A stretch of 64,000 bases of DNA from an uncultured Alphaproteobacteria bacterium (GCA_902577425.1 CACGZD010000005.1:28935-92934); one strand, 5' to 3'. Positions 37,501-49,487 are shown, counted from the stretch's first letter. Numbers and translations: made by a program. The notes: a model not told the origin generated them from the letters alone.

Positions 37501-39057
37501 TTATACGCCTTCAATTTTTAATTCAGAAATTTGTTCATTTTTTGATCTTGTTTTTTTATATATCAATTTATTTAATGCATTTATATATGCTTTAGCTGAA
37601 GCCACAATAATATCCGGATCTGATCCTTTTGCTTGAGAAGTTAATTGATCATCTTCTAATCTCACAGTAACTTCACCTTGTGCGTCAGTCCCAGCAGTTA
37701 TTGCATGAACTTGATATAACTTAAGTCTATAATTTGTTTTAGTTAATAATTTAATAGCGTTAAATGTTGCATCTACAGGGCCATTTCCATTAGTTTCAAT
37801 ATCTTCACTTTTATCTTCAATTAATATTGTAAGCTTAGCTTGATGTTTTTCTAACGATCCAGCATTAACATTTAAATTAACAAATTTTATTTTTTCATTA
37901 AATGAAGCAGCTCTGTCTCCTACTAGGGCAATTAAATCTTCATCAAAAATTTCTTTTTTTCTATCTGCAAGATCTTTAAATCTTCCAAATAGTTCCATTA
38001 AAGCATTGTCTCCCAATTCATATCCTAATTCTTTTAATTTTTCAGAAAATGCATGCTTACCTGAATGTTTACCTAAAACTAATGAGGATTCAGTCAACCC
38101 TACTGTTTCTGGAGTCATAATTTCATATGTTTCAGCATTTTTTAGCATTCCATCTTGATGTATTCCAGCTTCATGTGCAAATGCATTTGCTCCTACTATA
38201 GCTTTATTAGGTTGAACAGAAAAACCTGTTATAGATGATACTAGTCTAGATGCTTTTGTAATAGATTGAGTTTTAATATCAGTATGAAAAGGTATAAGAT
38301 CTTTTTTAACCTTTAAAGCCATTACTATTTCTTCTAAAGCAGCATTTCCAGCTCTTTCGCCTAATCCATTAATAGTACATTCAACTTGACGGGCTCCTTC
38401 TTGAATTGCAGCTATACTATTAGCAACAGCTAGACCTAAATCATTATGAGTATGAGTAGATAAAATTGCTTTGTCTATATTTGATACATTATTTTTTACT
38501 GACTTAAATATTGAACCAAACTCAGTAGGTAAAGTATAGCCAACAGTATCAGGAATATTAATTGTAGTAGCGCCACATTCGATGGCCAATTCAATACATT
38601 GATATAAAAAATCTAAATTTGATCTTCCTCCATCCTCACAACTCCATTCAATATTTGGGCATAAATTTCTAGCAAAAGTTACAGTTTGTTTAATTGCTTC
38701 TAAAACTTCATTTTCTGATTTCATTAATTTATATTTCATATGAATCGGACTTGTAGCAATAAAAGTATGAATTCTTGGAGAATCTGAAAATTTTACTGCT
38801 TCCCATGCTCTTTCGATGTCACCTAACTTTGCTCGAGCTAATCCAGCAATAGTCGGTCCCTTAATATTTTTACTAATTTCAGAAACAGCCTCAAAATCTC
38901 CATTAGAAGCTATTGGAAAACCAGCTTCAATAATATCAACTTTTAAATCAGACAAAACTTCAGCTATTTGAATTTTTTCTTCTAAATTCATTGAAGCACC
39001 TGGAGATTGTTCACCATCTCTTAAAGTGGTATCAAAAATGTAAACCTTCTCAGTCAT
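37501..39057 (-). CDS. leuA: 2-Isopropylmalate synthase
   Basis: LeuA condenses acetyl-CoA with 2-ketoisovalerate as the first step of leucine synthesis. It has 518 residues from ATG 39057; the track start at 39063 is a TTG. The catalytic barrel has DTTLRDGEQSPGASM and STHTHNDLGLAVANSIAA (metal His pair). The C-terminal LeuA regulatory domain (QVHAITAGTDAQGEVTVRLE) is complete, so leucine feedback is expected. It lies 31 bases downstream of ilvC in a branched-chain amino acid unit ilvI-ilvH-ilvC-leuA. Confidence 0.96.
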   Translation of the reverse strand: MTEKVYIFDTTLRDGEQSPGASMNLEEKIQIAEVLSDLKVDIIEAGFPIASNGDFEAVSEISKNIKGPTIAGLARAKLGDIERAWEAVKFSDSPRIHTFIATSPIHMKYKLMKSENEVLEAIKQTVTFARNLCPNIEWSCEDGGRSNLDFLYQCIELAIECGATTINIPDTVGYTLPTEFGSIFKSVKNNVSNIDKAILSTHTHNDLGLAVANSIAAIQEGARQVECTINGLGERAGNAALEEIVMALKVKKDLIPFHTDIKTQSITKASRLVSSITGFSVQPNKAIVGANAFAHEAGIHQDGMLKNAETYEIMTPETVGLTESSLVLGKHSGKHAFSEKLKELGYELGDNALMELFGRFKDLADRKKEIFDEDLIALVGDRAASFNEKIKFVNLNVNAGSLEKHQAKLTILIEDKSEDIETNGNGPVDATFNAIKLLTKTNYRLKLYQVHAITAGTDAQGEVTVRLEDDQLTSQAKGSDPDIIVASAKAYINALNKLIYKKTRSKNEQISELKIEGV

Positions 39058-39088
39058 AATCAACCATTTTTATATACTAATAATCATA

Positions 39089-40649
<1,561 letters not shown>

Positions 40650-40650
<1 letters not shown>

Positions 40651-42416
40651 TATACTAATACCTTTCCTTTTTCTGCAGATGTTTCATCTTGCTTCTGGTA
40701 CTTATTTAATAACATTTCATTATGTGCAGATCCGCTTTGAATCATAGGAAAGCAATTTTCTTCTTTGTCTACCCATATATCAGCAATAACTGTTTCTTTA
40801 GAAGAAATCATTTGCAAAATAACATCGTCAAGTTCATTAACATTTTTAGCTCTTAGACCTTTAGCTTTAAAGCTTTCAGCAAGTTTTACAAAATCAGGTA
40901 AACTATCAGTATAACTTTCAGAATATCTTCCTCCATGCAATAATTCTTGCCATTGTCTAACCATGCCCATGTATTCGTTGTTTAAAATAAAAATTTTAAC
41001 TGGAAGTCGATGCTGTACAGCAGTACTCATTTCTTGAATATTCATTAAAATTGATGCATCTCCAGCAATATCCACAACTAGAGAGTCTGGGTTAGCTATT
41101 TGTGCTCCAATAGCTGCTGGAAAACCATAACCCATAGTACCCAAACCTCCAGATGTTAACCATCTATTAGGTTCTTCAAATTTGTAGTATTGGGCTGCCC
41201 ACATTTGATGTTGACCTACTTCTGTTGTAATGAAAGTTTTCTTATCTTTCGTCAGTTCATATAATCTTTTTATAGCATGTTGTGGTTTAATTGATCCTTC
41301 GCCTTGATCATAATTTAAACAATCAATTTTTTTCCATTCTTCTATTTTATTCCACCATTTTATTAAATCTTCTTTTTGACTTTTATAATTATTATTTTCC
41401 CAAGATGAAAAAATTTGATTCATAACAGATTCAATATCTCCAATAATAGGAACGTCTATTTTTATAGTTTTATTAATATTGCTTGGATCTATATCAATAT
41501 GTATTTTTTTAGAATTAGGAGCAAAAGCATCAAGTCTTCCAGTCACTCTATCATCAAATCTAGCTCCAATATTAATCATTACATCGCATTCATGCATAGC
41601 CATATTCGCTTCATACATTCCATGCATTCCTAACATTCCCAAAGAATATTTATTTTTAGCTCCTATTACACCAAGTCCCATTAGTGTCATAGTTGCAGGA
41701 GCTTTTGTTTCTTCAACAAATTTTGTAACTAACTGTGAAGCTTTTGGACCAGAATTGATACATCCTCCACCAATATAAAATATTGGTTTTTTTGCATTTG
41801 CTATTAACTTTGTTGCTTCTTCTATGTTTTGATCATTAGCTCTAATTTTTGGTTCAAATAATCTATGGGAATCAATTTTTACTTCTTTAGAACTTTGATA
41901 ATTACCTTTTGCAAATTGAATATCTTTTGGAATATCAATTAAAACAGGTCCAGGTCTACCATTTGCCGCAATAGAAAAAGCCTCATGAAAAACTGAAGAG
42001 AGTTTATTTACATCTTTAACTAAATAATTATGTTTAGTACAAGGTCTTGTAATTCCAGTTGTATCGCATTCTTGAAATGCATCACTTCCAATTAAATGTT
42101 GAGGTACCTGACCAGTAATGCAAACAATAGGAATACTATCCATCATAGAGTCGGTTAATCCTGTAACTACATTTGTAGCTCCAGGACCAGAAGTCACTAA
42201 AACAACTCCAATTTTTCCTGATGATCTAGCATATCCTTCAGCAGCATGAATTGCACCTGCTTCTTGCCTAACTAAAATATGACGGATTGAATTTTGTTTA
42301 AATAAACTATCATAAATAGGCAATACCGCTCCTCCCGGATAACCAAATACAACTTCAACTCCTTGCTCCGTCAAAGATTTAAGTACAATTTCAGCTCCTG
42401 TAATATTATCTGTCAT
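40650..42416 (-). CDS. ilvI: Acetolactate synthase large subunit
   Basis: This is the ThDP-dependent catalytic subunit of acetohydroxyacid synthase. ATG 42416 (MTDNITGAEIVLKSL) is preferred to the track start at 42422 because AGAGGG lies seven bases upstream of it. That leaves 588 residues. FGYPGGAVLPIYD, the catalytic Glu in LVRQEAGAIHAAEGYAR, and the ThDP/Mg segment VVDIAGDASILMNIQEMSTA are present. It is first in the ilvI-ilvH-ilvC-leuA unit. The 57-base gap upstream contains a 6-bp inverted repeat (TAGGCT/AGCCTA) but no clear leader peptide. Confidence 0.95.
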
Positions 42417-42473
42417 TTCCATGCCCTCTTAGGCTGTGGATAAAACAAAATCAATAAATTAGTTAATTTTAGC

Positions 42474-43400
42474 CTATATTTTGATCAATTTTTCATCAAT
42501 TTCATTTGGAAATTGATCAAAAACCTTATTTATAGATAGTCTTGAAGATCGCCACCAAGTTAGCTGACGTTTGGCATAATTACGTGTTACCTGCTGACTT
42601 TTTTTAATACATTCTTCAAGATCTATTTTTCCACATAAATAACTTGTAATCTCAGGTACACCGTGAGCTTTCATTATAGGTAAAGATACATCTAGTTTTA
42701 GTGAAATTAATTTTTTAACTTCTTCTATAGCACCTTCATTTATCATCGTATTAAAACGAGAATTAATTTTTTTATAAATATCATCCCTTGGGGGAATAAA
42801 TAAAAAAATTTTATTAGAAAAATTTTTAAGAAAAATTTTATTCTTTTTATTCATCCAATAACTATATTTTTTTCCAGTAGATTGGTATACTTCCCATATT
42901 CTTCTTATTCTTGAAGAATCTTGTAAAGAGATTTTAGATAAAGATTCAGAATCAAACTTATTAATAATTTCTGTAAATTTTTTAGCACCAACCTCTTTCA
43001 GCAATGACAAAGAATCATTTTTATATTTCTCTGAAATTGGTGGTATAGGAATAAGTCCATTTAAAAGAGAATCAACATACATCCCAGACCCTCCAACTAT
43101 AATTGAAGGGAGATTATTTTTTTCATTATCTTTTATAATCGTTAAAACATCATTACACCAATTTGATACATTGTATCTAACTGTAGCATCTACATAACCA
43201 TATAATTCATGTTTTGCTTCTAAGAGATCTTTTTTTGATGGTCTTGCAGTTAGTATATTTAAATTTGAATATACCTGCATGCTATCTGCATTTATAATTA
43301 CTCCATTAATTTTTTTTGCAAGACGAATTGCTAAAGATGATTTACCTATACAAGTTGGGCCTGCAATAAAATAAAGAGTTTGGTTTAAATTATTTAACAA
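42474..43400 (-). CDS. miaA: tRNA dimethylallyltransferase
   Basis: MiaA adds the isopentenyl group to A37 of tRNAs that read UNN codons. It is 308 residues long. P-loop GPTCIGKSSLA, the substrate-binding NADSMQVYSNLNILTARPS with the catalytic Asp, the VGGSGMYVDSLLNGL motif, and the C-terminal TRNYAKRQLTWWR helix all match. It overlaps the upstream protease gene by 11 bases. The position beside hflKC recalls the miaA-hfq-hflX-hflKC neighbourhoods of other proteobacteria, but no hfq or hflX lies here. Confidence 0.95.
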   Translation of the reverse strand: MLNNLNQTLYFIAGPTCIGKSSLAIRLAKKINGVIINADSMQVYSNLNILTARPSKKDLLEAKHELYGYVDATVRYNVSNWCNDVLTIIKDNEKNNLPSIIVGGSGMYVDSLLNGLIPIPPISEKYKNDSLSLLKEVGAKKFTEIINKFDSESLSKISLQDSSRIRRIWEVYQSTGKKYSYWMNKKNKIFLKNFSNKIFLFIPPRDDIYKKINSRFNTMINEGAIEEVKKLISLKLDVSLPIMKAHGVPEITSYLCGKIDLEECIKKSQQVTRNYAKRQLTWWRSSRLSINKVFDQFPNEIDEKLIKI

Positions 43401-44778
43401 ATTTAATAGTTACCCAGAGTGATTGATCTTCTCTTTGAATTCTTAATAATAATGAACCCCTTCCTGTTTTTTCAATATCATTAATTAAATCTATAAATTC
43501 TCTAGAATTATTTACTACTTCTCTATTTACTTCTTTAATTATATCTCCTTCTTGAAGATTTGAAGTTGAATTACTACTAGTAACTATTACTCCAAAATTT
43601 TCTTTGCTATCTTTAATAGATAAATCTAAATTTTTTAAAATGAATATTTCTTTGTCAATTTCATCTTTAATGTTTTTTCTCTCTACAAAGCTTTCTTCGG
43701 GTAATTCTCCTAGTTTAACTTCAATTGAAATAGTTTTATTTTTTCTCCATAATTCAACTATAGCTATAGAACCTACATCTGATTCAGCTACGACCCTTGG
43801 AAGATCTGTCATTTTATTAATTTGAATATTGTTAAATTTTAAAATAACATCTCCTTCTTGCAGACCTGCTTTTTTTGATGGTCCATTTGGATTAATGTTA
43901 GATATAAATGCACCCTTTTCATCTGGAAGACCTAAACTTTCAGCAATCTCTTTTGAAACTGGTGTAATTTGAACTCCCAACCATCCTCTTTTAGTTCTTC
44001 CAAATTCCTTAAGTTGCTTAACGATTTTAAGTGCGCTATTAGATGGTATGGCGAAACCTAAGCCTATACTTCCACCAGTCTGAGAAATAATAGCTGTATT
44101 AATACCAATAACTTCTCCATTAATATTAAATAAAGGACCTCCGGAATTACCTCTATTAATAGAAGCATCTGTTTGTAAAAATTTAACATAAGGACCATTA
44201 CCTATGTCTCTAGAAATAGCTGAGATTATACCAGCAGTAACTGTTCCTCCTAGTCCAAGAGGGTTTCCAATTGCAATAGACCAATCTCCTACTCTAATAG
44301 TATCAGAATCACCCCATTTGACAGCTTTTAAATTTTCTTTTCCTGAATCAATTTTTAAAACTGCTAAATCTGCCTTAGGATCTCTGCCAAGTAAAGTAGC
44401 TTTGTATTCATTTTGATTGTGTAATATGACTGTAATCTCATCTGCGCCCTCAATAACGTGACTATTAGTTACAATAATTCCAGAATTGTCTACAATAAAA
44501 CCTGAACCTAGACCTACCATTGGACGTTGTTTTGGAGAACTTTGTCTTTCATTATCAAAATATTCTTTAAAAAATTCATCGAAAGGTGATCCTTCGGGAA
44601 AACGGGGAATGGGCTGATTATTTTTATTTTCCACAATAGTAGTGGAAGCAATACTAACAACAGCAGGTAATAATTCTTCAACTAAGTCTGCAAAACTATC
44701 TGGAGTTGCCTTAACATTAAAAGAAAAAATAAAAAAATTTACAAAAAAGATAAAACTTAAAAAAATTTTGTTTTTCAT
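43390..44778 (-). CDS. Deg/HtrA-family periplasmic serine protease
   Basis: This is a periplasmic quality-control protease, 462 residues. The signal peptide is MKNKIFLSFIFFVNFFIFSFNVKA. The trypsin-like triad is seen at VTNSHVIEGADE (His), DPKADLAVLKI (Asp) and NRGNSGGPLF (Ser). Two PDZ domains follow (about 260-350 and 380-460), the first containing KRGWLGVQITPVS, so it is the DegP/DegQ type rather than DegS. It is downstream of hflKC and the DUF2065 gene. A DegP versus DegQ assignment is not possible from sequence alone. Confidence 0.93.
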   Translation of the reverse strand: MKNKIFLSFIFFVNFFIFSFNVKATPDSFADLVEELLPAVVSIASTTIVENKNNQPIPRFPEGSPFDEFFKEYFDNERQSSPKQRPMVGLGSGFIVDNSGIIVTNSHVIEGADEITVILHNQNEYKATLLGRDPKADLAVLKIDSGKENLKAVKWGDSDTIRVGDWSIAIGNPLGLGGTVTAGIISAISRDIGNGPYVKFLQTDASINRGNSGGPLFNINGEVIGINTAIISQTGGSIGLGFAIPSNSALKIVKQLKEFGRTKRGWLGVQITPVSKEIAESLGLPDEKGAFISNINPNGPSKKAGLQEGDVILKFNNIQINKMTDLPRVVAESDVGSIAIVELWRKNKTISIEVKLGELPEESFVERKNIKDEIDKEIFILKNLDLSIKDSKENFGVIVTSSNSTSNLQEGDIIKEVNREVVNNSREFIDLINDIEKTGRGSLLLRIQREDQSLWVTIKFVK

Positions 44779-44789
44779 ACTATCAATTT

Positions 44790-44990
44790 TTATGTTTTAT
44801 AAAATTTTAAAGTGAAATAAATAAGGCACAAACCTAATATTATTAAAATACTTGAAAAATTACGTATTTTTTCTGCTTTTATATCTTTAACCATTTCTAA
44901 CATTCCTTTGATTTTTTTTGCAAAGAAAAAATAAACCAGACCTTCAAATAACAAAACAAAACCTATTCCAAAAAGAAATAACTCAAGCAT
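44790..44990 (-). CDS. DUF2065 small membrane protein (YjeT-like)
   Basis: This 66-residue protein has two membrane helices (about 3-25 and 46-63) joined by a basic loop (KKIKGMLEMVKDIKAEKIRN). Size, the LFLFGIGFVLLFEGLVYF start and its place between hflC and a Deg protease match the DUF2065/YjeT family commonly found beside hflKC. Function is unknown, perhaps linked to membrane-protein quality control. The start overlaps the hflC stop by one base (TAATG type). Confidence 0.85.
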   Translation of the reverse strand: MLELFLFGIGFVLLFEGLVYFFFAKKIKGMLEMVKDIKAEKIRNFSSILIILGLCLIYFTLKFYKT

Positions 44991-45865
44991 TAATTGTCAG
45001 ATTCTATTTCCCCAAAAAATTTTTCACAAACCTGGCCAGGAACTATAACCATTGACATATCTGTATCTCCAAATGTTTCTTTGCAAGCTTGCATAGTTCT
45101 TAAAAAATCAAAGAATTCTTGATCCAAGCCATAAGCATCACCTAAAATTTTATTTTTAAGCGCATCTCCTTCACCTCTAAGAATGGATGAGGTTCTTTCT
45201 GCCTCAGCTACTATAACTGTTTGTTGTCTGTCTGCTGAAGCTCTGATTTCTTTTGAAAGCTCCTCACCTTCAGCTCTAAGTAAATTTGCTTCTTTGTCTC
45301 TTTCCGATCTCATTCTTTGATACACATTATTTGAAACTTGTTCTGTTAAATCTGTTCTTCCAATCCTTATGTCTATAATCTCAACACCAAAGCTTTTTTC
45401 TTCATTTTTAATTTGTACCTGAATTGAAGCCATTATTGTTGCTCTATCTTCACTCAATAAAGAGGAAAGAGAATATTGAGCTATTACACCTCTTACCGCA
45501 GCATTTATAATTCTACCAAATCTATCTGAAAAAGTAGCTTCATTTCTGACTGTTTGAAAAAACTTTAAAGGATCAGTAATCCTATATCTTGCAAAAGAGT
45601 CAACTATAATTCTTTTTTGGTCTGATAAAATCATTTCTTCAGGTTGAGGATCAAGATTCAACATTCTTGAATCTAAAAATACTGCATCTTGAATAAAAGG
45701 AATTTTAAATTGTAAGCCTGGTTTTGAAATTACCTGTCTTGGTTCTCCAAATTGAAGAACAATTGCTTGTTTTGTTTCATTAACAATAAAAAAAGCTCCA
45801 GTAAAAGTAAGAAAAACTATAAAAATTATTAAAATAGTTATGATATTTCTTGGTTTAAAATTCAT
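44990..45865 (-). CDS. hflC: HflC, FtsH-associated SPFH protein
   Basis: HflC forms with HflK a large membrane complex that modulates the FtsH protease. It is 291 residues: an N-terminal membrane anchor (ITILIIFIVFLTFTGAFFIV), then the SPFH/band-7 domain starting NETKQAIVLQFGEP, and helices with VEIIDIRIGRTDLTEQVSNNVYQRMRSERDKEA. Its ATG overlaps the hflK stop. Confidence 0.95.
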   Translation of the reverse strand: MNFKPRNIITILIIFIVFLTFTGAFFIVNETKQAIVLQFGEPRQVISKPGLQFKIPFIQDAVFLDSRMLNLDPQPEEMILSDQKRIIVDSFARYRITDPLKFFQTVRNEATFSDRFGRIINAAVRGVIAQYSLSSLLSEDRATIMASIQVQIKNEEKSFGVEIIDIRIGRTDLTEQVSNNVYQRMRSERDKEANLLRAEGEELSKEIRASADRQQTVIVAEAERTSSILRGEGDALKNKILGDAYGLDQEFFDFLRTMQACKETFGDTDMSMVIVPGQVCEKFFGEIESDN

Positions 45866-46965
45866 TAGTTATTAACCTTGCTATTTTTTAATTCATTTAA
45901 AGGCAGATAAGGAACAACTCCTTGTCCGTTGCCTGAGTCATCTAAAATAATTTTATTTGGACCTTCTAAAACTTCTCCTAAAGTTTCTAATAGTATTCTT
46001 CGTTTTGTTACTTCTGGTGCTTCAATATAACTATTGTAAACATCAATAAAGTTTTGTGCTACACCTTCGGCTTGTTTTACAACTTGTTCTTTATAAGCAC
46101 GAGCTTCTTCAATTAGTTTTGCTGCTTCTCCTCGAGCATTAGGAACAATTTTATTAAGATAGGAATTAGCCTCGTTTACTAATCTTTCTTTATCTTGCCT
46201 AGCTCTTTGAACTTCATCAAAAGCATCAATAACTTGATCAGGGGGATCGACACTTTGTAATTGTATAGATTGAATTAATATACCACTTTCATAACTATCT
46301 AAGATATCTTGTAATAAATTTCTTACATCTTGTTCAACTTCTTGCCTACCTTCAGTTAAAAGAAATTGTAAATCTCTTTGTCCAACAATTTCTCTCATTA
46401 CACTTTCCGCCATATCCTTAACTGTTAATTCTGGATTACGTAGTTTAAATAAAAAGTTTCCAGCATCTTTGATTTTATATAGTACTGTAAATCTTGCATC
46501 AGCAATGTTTTGATCTCCAGTTAGCATTAAACTTTCTTCAATGACTTTTCTTTCAGCATTTGTATTTGCAGAGAAGCCTAAATCTGAAGCAGATCTAAAG
46601 CCAACATTAATTTTTCTTATGACTTCAACTTTTGGAGTAATAGTCTGCCCTATAGGTGTGGGAAAAAAATAATGAAGCCCAGGTTGAGTGGTATTCTGAT
46701 TCCATTTACCAAATAACAATTCAATTCCTTGTTCATCTGGCTCAACTCGATAAAATCCAGTTGCTAGCCAAAGTAACAAAGCTACTAAAATTAAGAGAGA
46801 TACATTTCTAGGTCCGCCAATTTTAAATCTAGTAAATTTTTCTCTAGCTTTTTTAATTGAGTCCTCAAAATCCATATTATTGGGACCACCACTACCACCC
46901 CATGGATTATTTCCATTACCAGAACCCCAAGGGTTATTATTGTTATTATTTTTATTATAATTCAT
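45865..46965 (-). CDS. hflK: HflK, FtsH-associated SPFH protein
   Basis: HflK is 366 residues long. The N-terminus is Asn/Gly-rich (NNPWGSGNGNNPWGGSGGP), as in other HflK proteins. One membrane helix (about 56-70) and the band-7 domain beginning VEPDEQGIELLFGKW follow. A helical region with QSVDPPDQVIDAFDEVQRARQDKERL closes the family signature. It heads the unit hflK-hflC-DUF2065-deg-miaA and is divergent from mrp. Confidence 0.95.
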   Translation of the reverse strand: MNYNKNNNNNNPWGSGNGNNPWGGSGGPNNMDFEDSIKKAREKFTRFKIGGPRNVSLLILVALLLWLATGFYRVEPDEQGIELLFGKWNQNTTQPGLHYFFPTPIGQTITPKVEVIRKINVGFRSASDLGFSANTNAERKVIEESLMLTGDQNIADARFTVLYKIKDAGNFLFKLRNPELTVKDMAESVMREIVGQRDLQFLLTEGRQEVEQDVRNLLQDILDSYESGILIQSIQLQSVDPPDQVIDAFDEVQRARQDKERLVNEANSYLNKIVPNARGEAAKLIEEARAYKEQVVKQAEGVAQNFIDVYNSYIEAPEVTKRRILLETLGEVLEGPNKIILDDSGNGQGVVPYLPLNELKNSKVNN

Positions 46966-47055
46966 TAGAAAAGCTTGAATTTGATATATTTCATTCTATT
47001 ACCATTTAATTCTATATTATCTACTTATATTTGTTTAAAAATAGAAAATTCAAGT

Positions 47056-48099
47056 ATGTCGGAACAATTAAAAACAGCTATTTTTGAAAAATTAAAAAAT
47101 TTACAAGATCCTATTTCAAAAATGCCGCTAGATCAAAGAAATCCTAATTTATCAATAGTCATAGAAAATGAAAAAGCCTTGATCTCACTAACTATTAATC
47201 CAAATCAAAAAGACAAATTTCAAAATTTCAGTATTGATATAAAAAATAGTTTAAAAAATATAAGTAATTTACAATCTGTCAATGTAGTTTTTACTGCTGA
47301 ACAAAAATTAAAAACATCAAATATTTCAAATAAAAAATTTAATATTAATGCCAAACATATTATAGCAATTGCAAGTGGTAAGGGTGGAGTTGGAAAATCA
47401 ACATTTGCAGTCAATCTTGCAGCAGCTTTAAAAATCAATGGGAAAAAAATAGGTATTTTAGATGCAGATATTTATGGACCCAGTGTTCCAAGAATGATGG
47501 GTGTGTCTGATAAACCAAAAGCAAATGAAAATAATAAACTAATTCCCCTAATAAGTAATGATATTAAATGCATGTCTATTGGTTTTTTAGTAGGAGTTGA
47601 TACACCAACTATTTGGAGAGGACCAATGGTAATGAAGGCTCTTGAACAGATGTATAATGGAGTTGAATGGGGTGAGTTAGATTACTTAATTATAGATTTG
47701 CCCCCTGGCACAGGAGATGCCCAACTCACACTTGCTCAAAATTCAAAACTAACTGGATCAATCATAATATCAACCCCTCAAGATGTCGCTCTAATTGATG
47801 CAAAAAAAGGAATTAATATGTTTAAAAAAGTAGGAGTAGATATTTTAGGTATAGTAGAAAATATGAGTTATTTTATTTGCTCTAATTGCAATAAAAGACA
47901 TGAGATATTTTCTCATGGAGGAGTAAAAGAAGAATCAAAAAAACAAAAAGTTAATTTTTTAGGAGAATTACCCATAGATCAAAATTTAAGAATAGGTTCT
48001 GATGATGGATTTCCTATTTGTATTTCAAATCCAGAGAGTGAAATTGCAAAAAAATATTTTGAGATTGCCAATAAAATTAATTTACAATTTAATAATTAA
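47056..48099 (+). CDS. mrp: Mrp/ApbC-family iron-sulfur carrier ATPase
   Basis: Mrp proteins bind and transfer Fe-S clusters in the cytoplasm. The track start (46975) runs through the promoter region. ATG 47056 (MSEQLKTAIFEKLKNL) begins the usual N-terminal DUF59-like domain, giving 347 residues. The deviant Walker A is ASGKGGVGKSTFAVNLA, and switch segments are LDADIYGPSVPRMMG and IDLPPGTGDAQLTLAQ. The cluster-binding pair lies in YFICSNCNKRHEIF. Its stop codon overlaps the convergent thyA stop. Confidence 0.93.
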   Translation: MSEQLKTAIFEKLKNLQDPISKMPLDQRNPNLSIVIENEKALISLTINPNQKDKFQNFSIDIKNSLKNISNLQSVNVVFTAEQKLKTSNISNKKFNINAKHIIAIASGKGGVGKSTFAVNLAAALKINGKKIGILDADIYGPSVPRMMGVSDKPKANENNKLIPLISNDIKCMSIGFLVGVDTPTIWRGPMVMKALEQMYNGVEWGELDYLIIDLPPGTGDAQLTLAQNSKLTGSIIISTPQDVALIDAKKGINMFKKVGVDILGIVENMSYFICSNCNKRHEIFSHGGVKEESKKQKVNFLGELPIDQNLRIGSDDGFPICISNPESEIAKKYFEIANKINLQFNN

Positions 48100-48926
48100 A
48101 CATTCATAGTTGCTTTTATAGTTGGATGAGGATCATAATTTTCTAAAGTAAAATCTCTTAGAGAATAGTCAAATATATTTTTTTTATTAAACACTAAATT
48201 CGGTAGTTGTTTAGGTTTTCTCGAAATTTGTTCTTCTACAGCCTCAAAATGTTGATGATATATATGATAATCACCTAAAGTAAGTATAAATTCTCCAACT
48301 TCCAATAAACATTCTGCTGCAAGTAAATGAAGAAATAGGCTGTAACTTGCTATATTGAAAGGAACACCTAAAAACATATCACATGATCTCTGATATAATT
48401 GGCAGCTAATTTTATTTTGGGCAACATAAAATTGTGAAAAAGCATGACAAGGAGGTAATGACATTAAATGAAGTTCTGCAGGATTCCATGCAGATAGAAT
48501 ATGTCTTCTTCCATTTGGATCTGACTTAATTCCATTAATAAGATTTTTAACCTGATCTACACCATTAAAATCTCTCCATTGCACTCCATAAATTCTCCCA
48601 ACATCTCCTTCAAACTTAGCTTTATCTATCCAATAATTTGAATTAGCATTCTGTGTCCAAATAGTTTTTTTATCTTTTAAATTTTCTCTATTATCCTCAT
48701 ATAATATTTCAGCAAGACGTCTTTCATCATTTGATCCTTCAAGAAACCACAAGAGTTCTGACACAACTGATTTCCATGCAAGTTTTTTTGTGGTCATAGC
48801 AGGAAAACCTTTTTGTAAATCAAATCTCATTTGAAACCCAAAATTTTTTCTAACTTTGCCAGCTCTACTTTCAACATCAGAACCATTTTCAAAACAATAT
48901 TTAAGAGCTTCGATATACTGTTTCAT
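48096..48926 (-). CDS. thyA: Thymidylate synthase
   Basis: ThyA methylates dUMP to dTMP using methylene-tetrahydrofolate. ATG 48926 is chosen over the track's TTG at 48935 because it overlaps the folA stop (ATGA) and gives the usual MKQYIEALKYCFENG start, 276 residues. The catalytic Cys is in LMSLPPCHAFSQFYV. The dUMP-binding QRSCDMFLGVPFNIASYSLF and the C-terminal YDPHPTIKATMNV are intact. It is downstream of folA in a two-gene folate unit. Confidence 0.97.
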   Translation of the reverse strand: MKQYIEALKYCFENGSDVESRAGKVRKNFGFQMRFDLQKGFPAMTTKKLAWKSVVSELLWFLEGSNDERRLAEILYEDNRENLKDKKTIWTQNANSNYWIDKAKFEGDVGRIYGVQWRDFNGVDQVKNLINGIKSDPNGRRHILSAWNPAELHLMSLPPCHAFSQFYVAQNKISCQLYQRSCDMFLGVPFNIASYSLFLHLLAAECLLEVGEFILTLGDYHIYHQHFEAVEEQISRKPKQLPNLVFNKKNIFDYSLRDFTLENYDPHPTIKATMNV

Positions 48927-49411
48927 TTTTTCCAAATTTCAAAATGACAAGTATTGTCATTATCTATTTTTTTAACCATTTTCATTGATCTATTTATCAT
49001 ATTTAAATCTATTGTTTTATCACATTTAAAATCACCGTATATTCTAGTTAAATAAAACTCTTCAATTAACTCAAAAAGTTGATTTAGAATTTCTGATCCT
49101 CCAATAATATAAAAGTCTTTGTTATTATATTTTTGAGCTAAATTAATAATGCCATCAATAATATTTCCAGAAATATATTCATCTGCACCAGGATATTTTT
49201 TTTTATCTTGATTTGTGATCAAGATATTTAATCTATTGATTAAAGGAGATGGCATAAAAGGATCTTCCCAAGTAGCCCGACCCATTACAACAACTGCATT
49301 TAAGGTGTTTGTTTTAAACCACCTTAAATCTGATGAATTTTTAGGCCATGGCATACTGCCATCTTTACTTATGCCACCTTTATCATCTACTGCCATTATT
49401 GCTTTAAACAT
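48923..49411 (-). CDS. folA: Dihydrofolate reductase
   Basis: FolA regenerates tetrahydrofolate consumed by ThyA. It is 162 residues long. Motifs include MAVDDKGGISKDGSMPWPKNSSDLRWFK with the conserved W and the substrate-binding acidic residue, VVMGRATWEDP, and FYIIGGSEILNQ. It overlaps thyA by 4 bases and is divergent from ssrA. Confidence 0.95.
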   Translation of the reverse strand: MFKAIMAVDDKGGISKDGSMPWPKNSSDLRWFKTNTLNAVVVMGRATWEDPFMPSPLINRLNILITNQDKKKYPGADEYISGNIIDGIINLAQKYNNKDFYIIGGSEILNQLFELIEEFYLTRIYGDFKCDKTIDLNMINRSMKMVKKIDNDNTCHFEIWKK

Positions 49412-49457
49412 AAATTAATGAATTTAATTTTACTTATTATTTCATTTAAAAATGCCT

Positions 49458-49487
49458 TCGACAATCAATAAATAGTCACTTTATATT
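49458..49487 (+). promoter_or_regulatory. Putative sigma-70-type promoter of ssrA
   Basis: A TCGACA element (49458-49463; five of six matches to TTGACA) and TATATT (49482-49487) are 18 bases apart. Transcription would start near 49494, just upstream of the CACAACC strand that can pair with GGTTGTG at 49580-49586. The position fits the expected 5' end of the tmRNA precursor. Confidence 0.55.

Noticed and set aside
41479-41778. 99-aa plus ORF in ilvI
   Set aside because: It is antisense to a well-conserved acetolactate synthase gene with no family signal of its own.
42423-42473. Possible ilv attenuator upstream of ilvI
   Set aside because: There is a 6-bp inverted repeat but no leader peptide rich in Val/Leu/Ile codons and no terminator, so the evidence is too weak.
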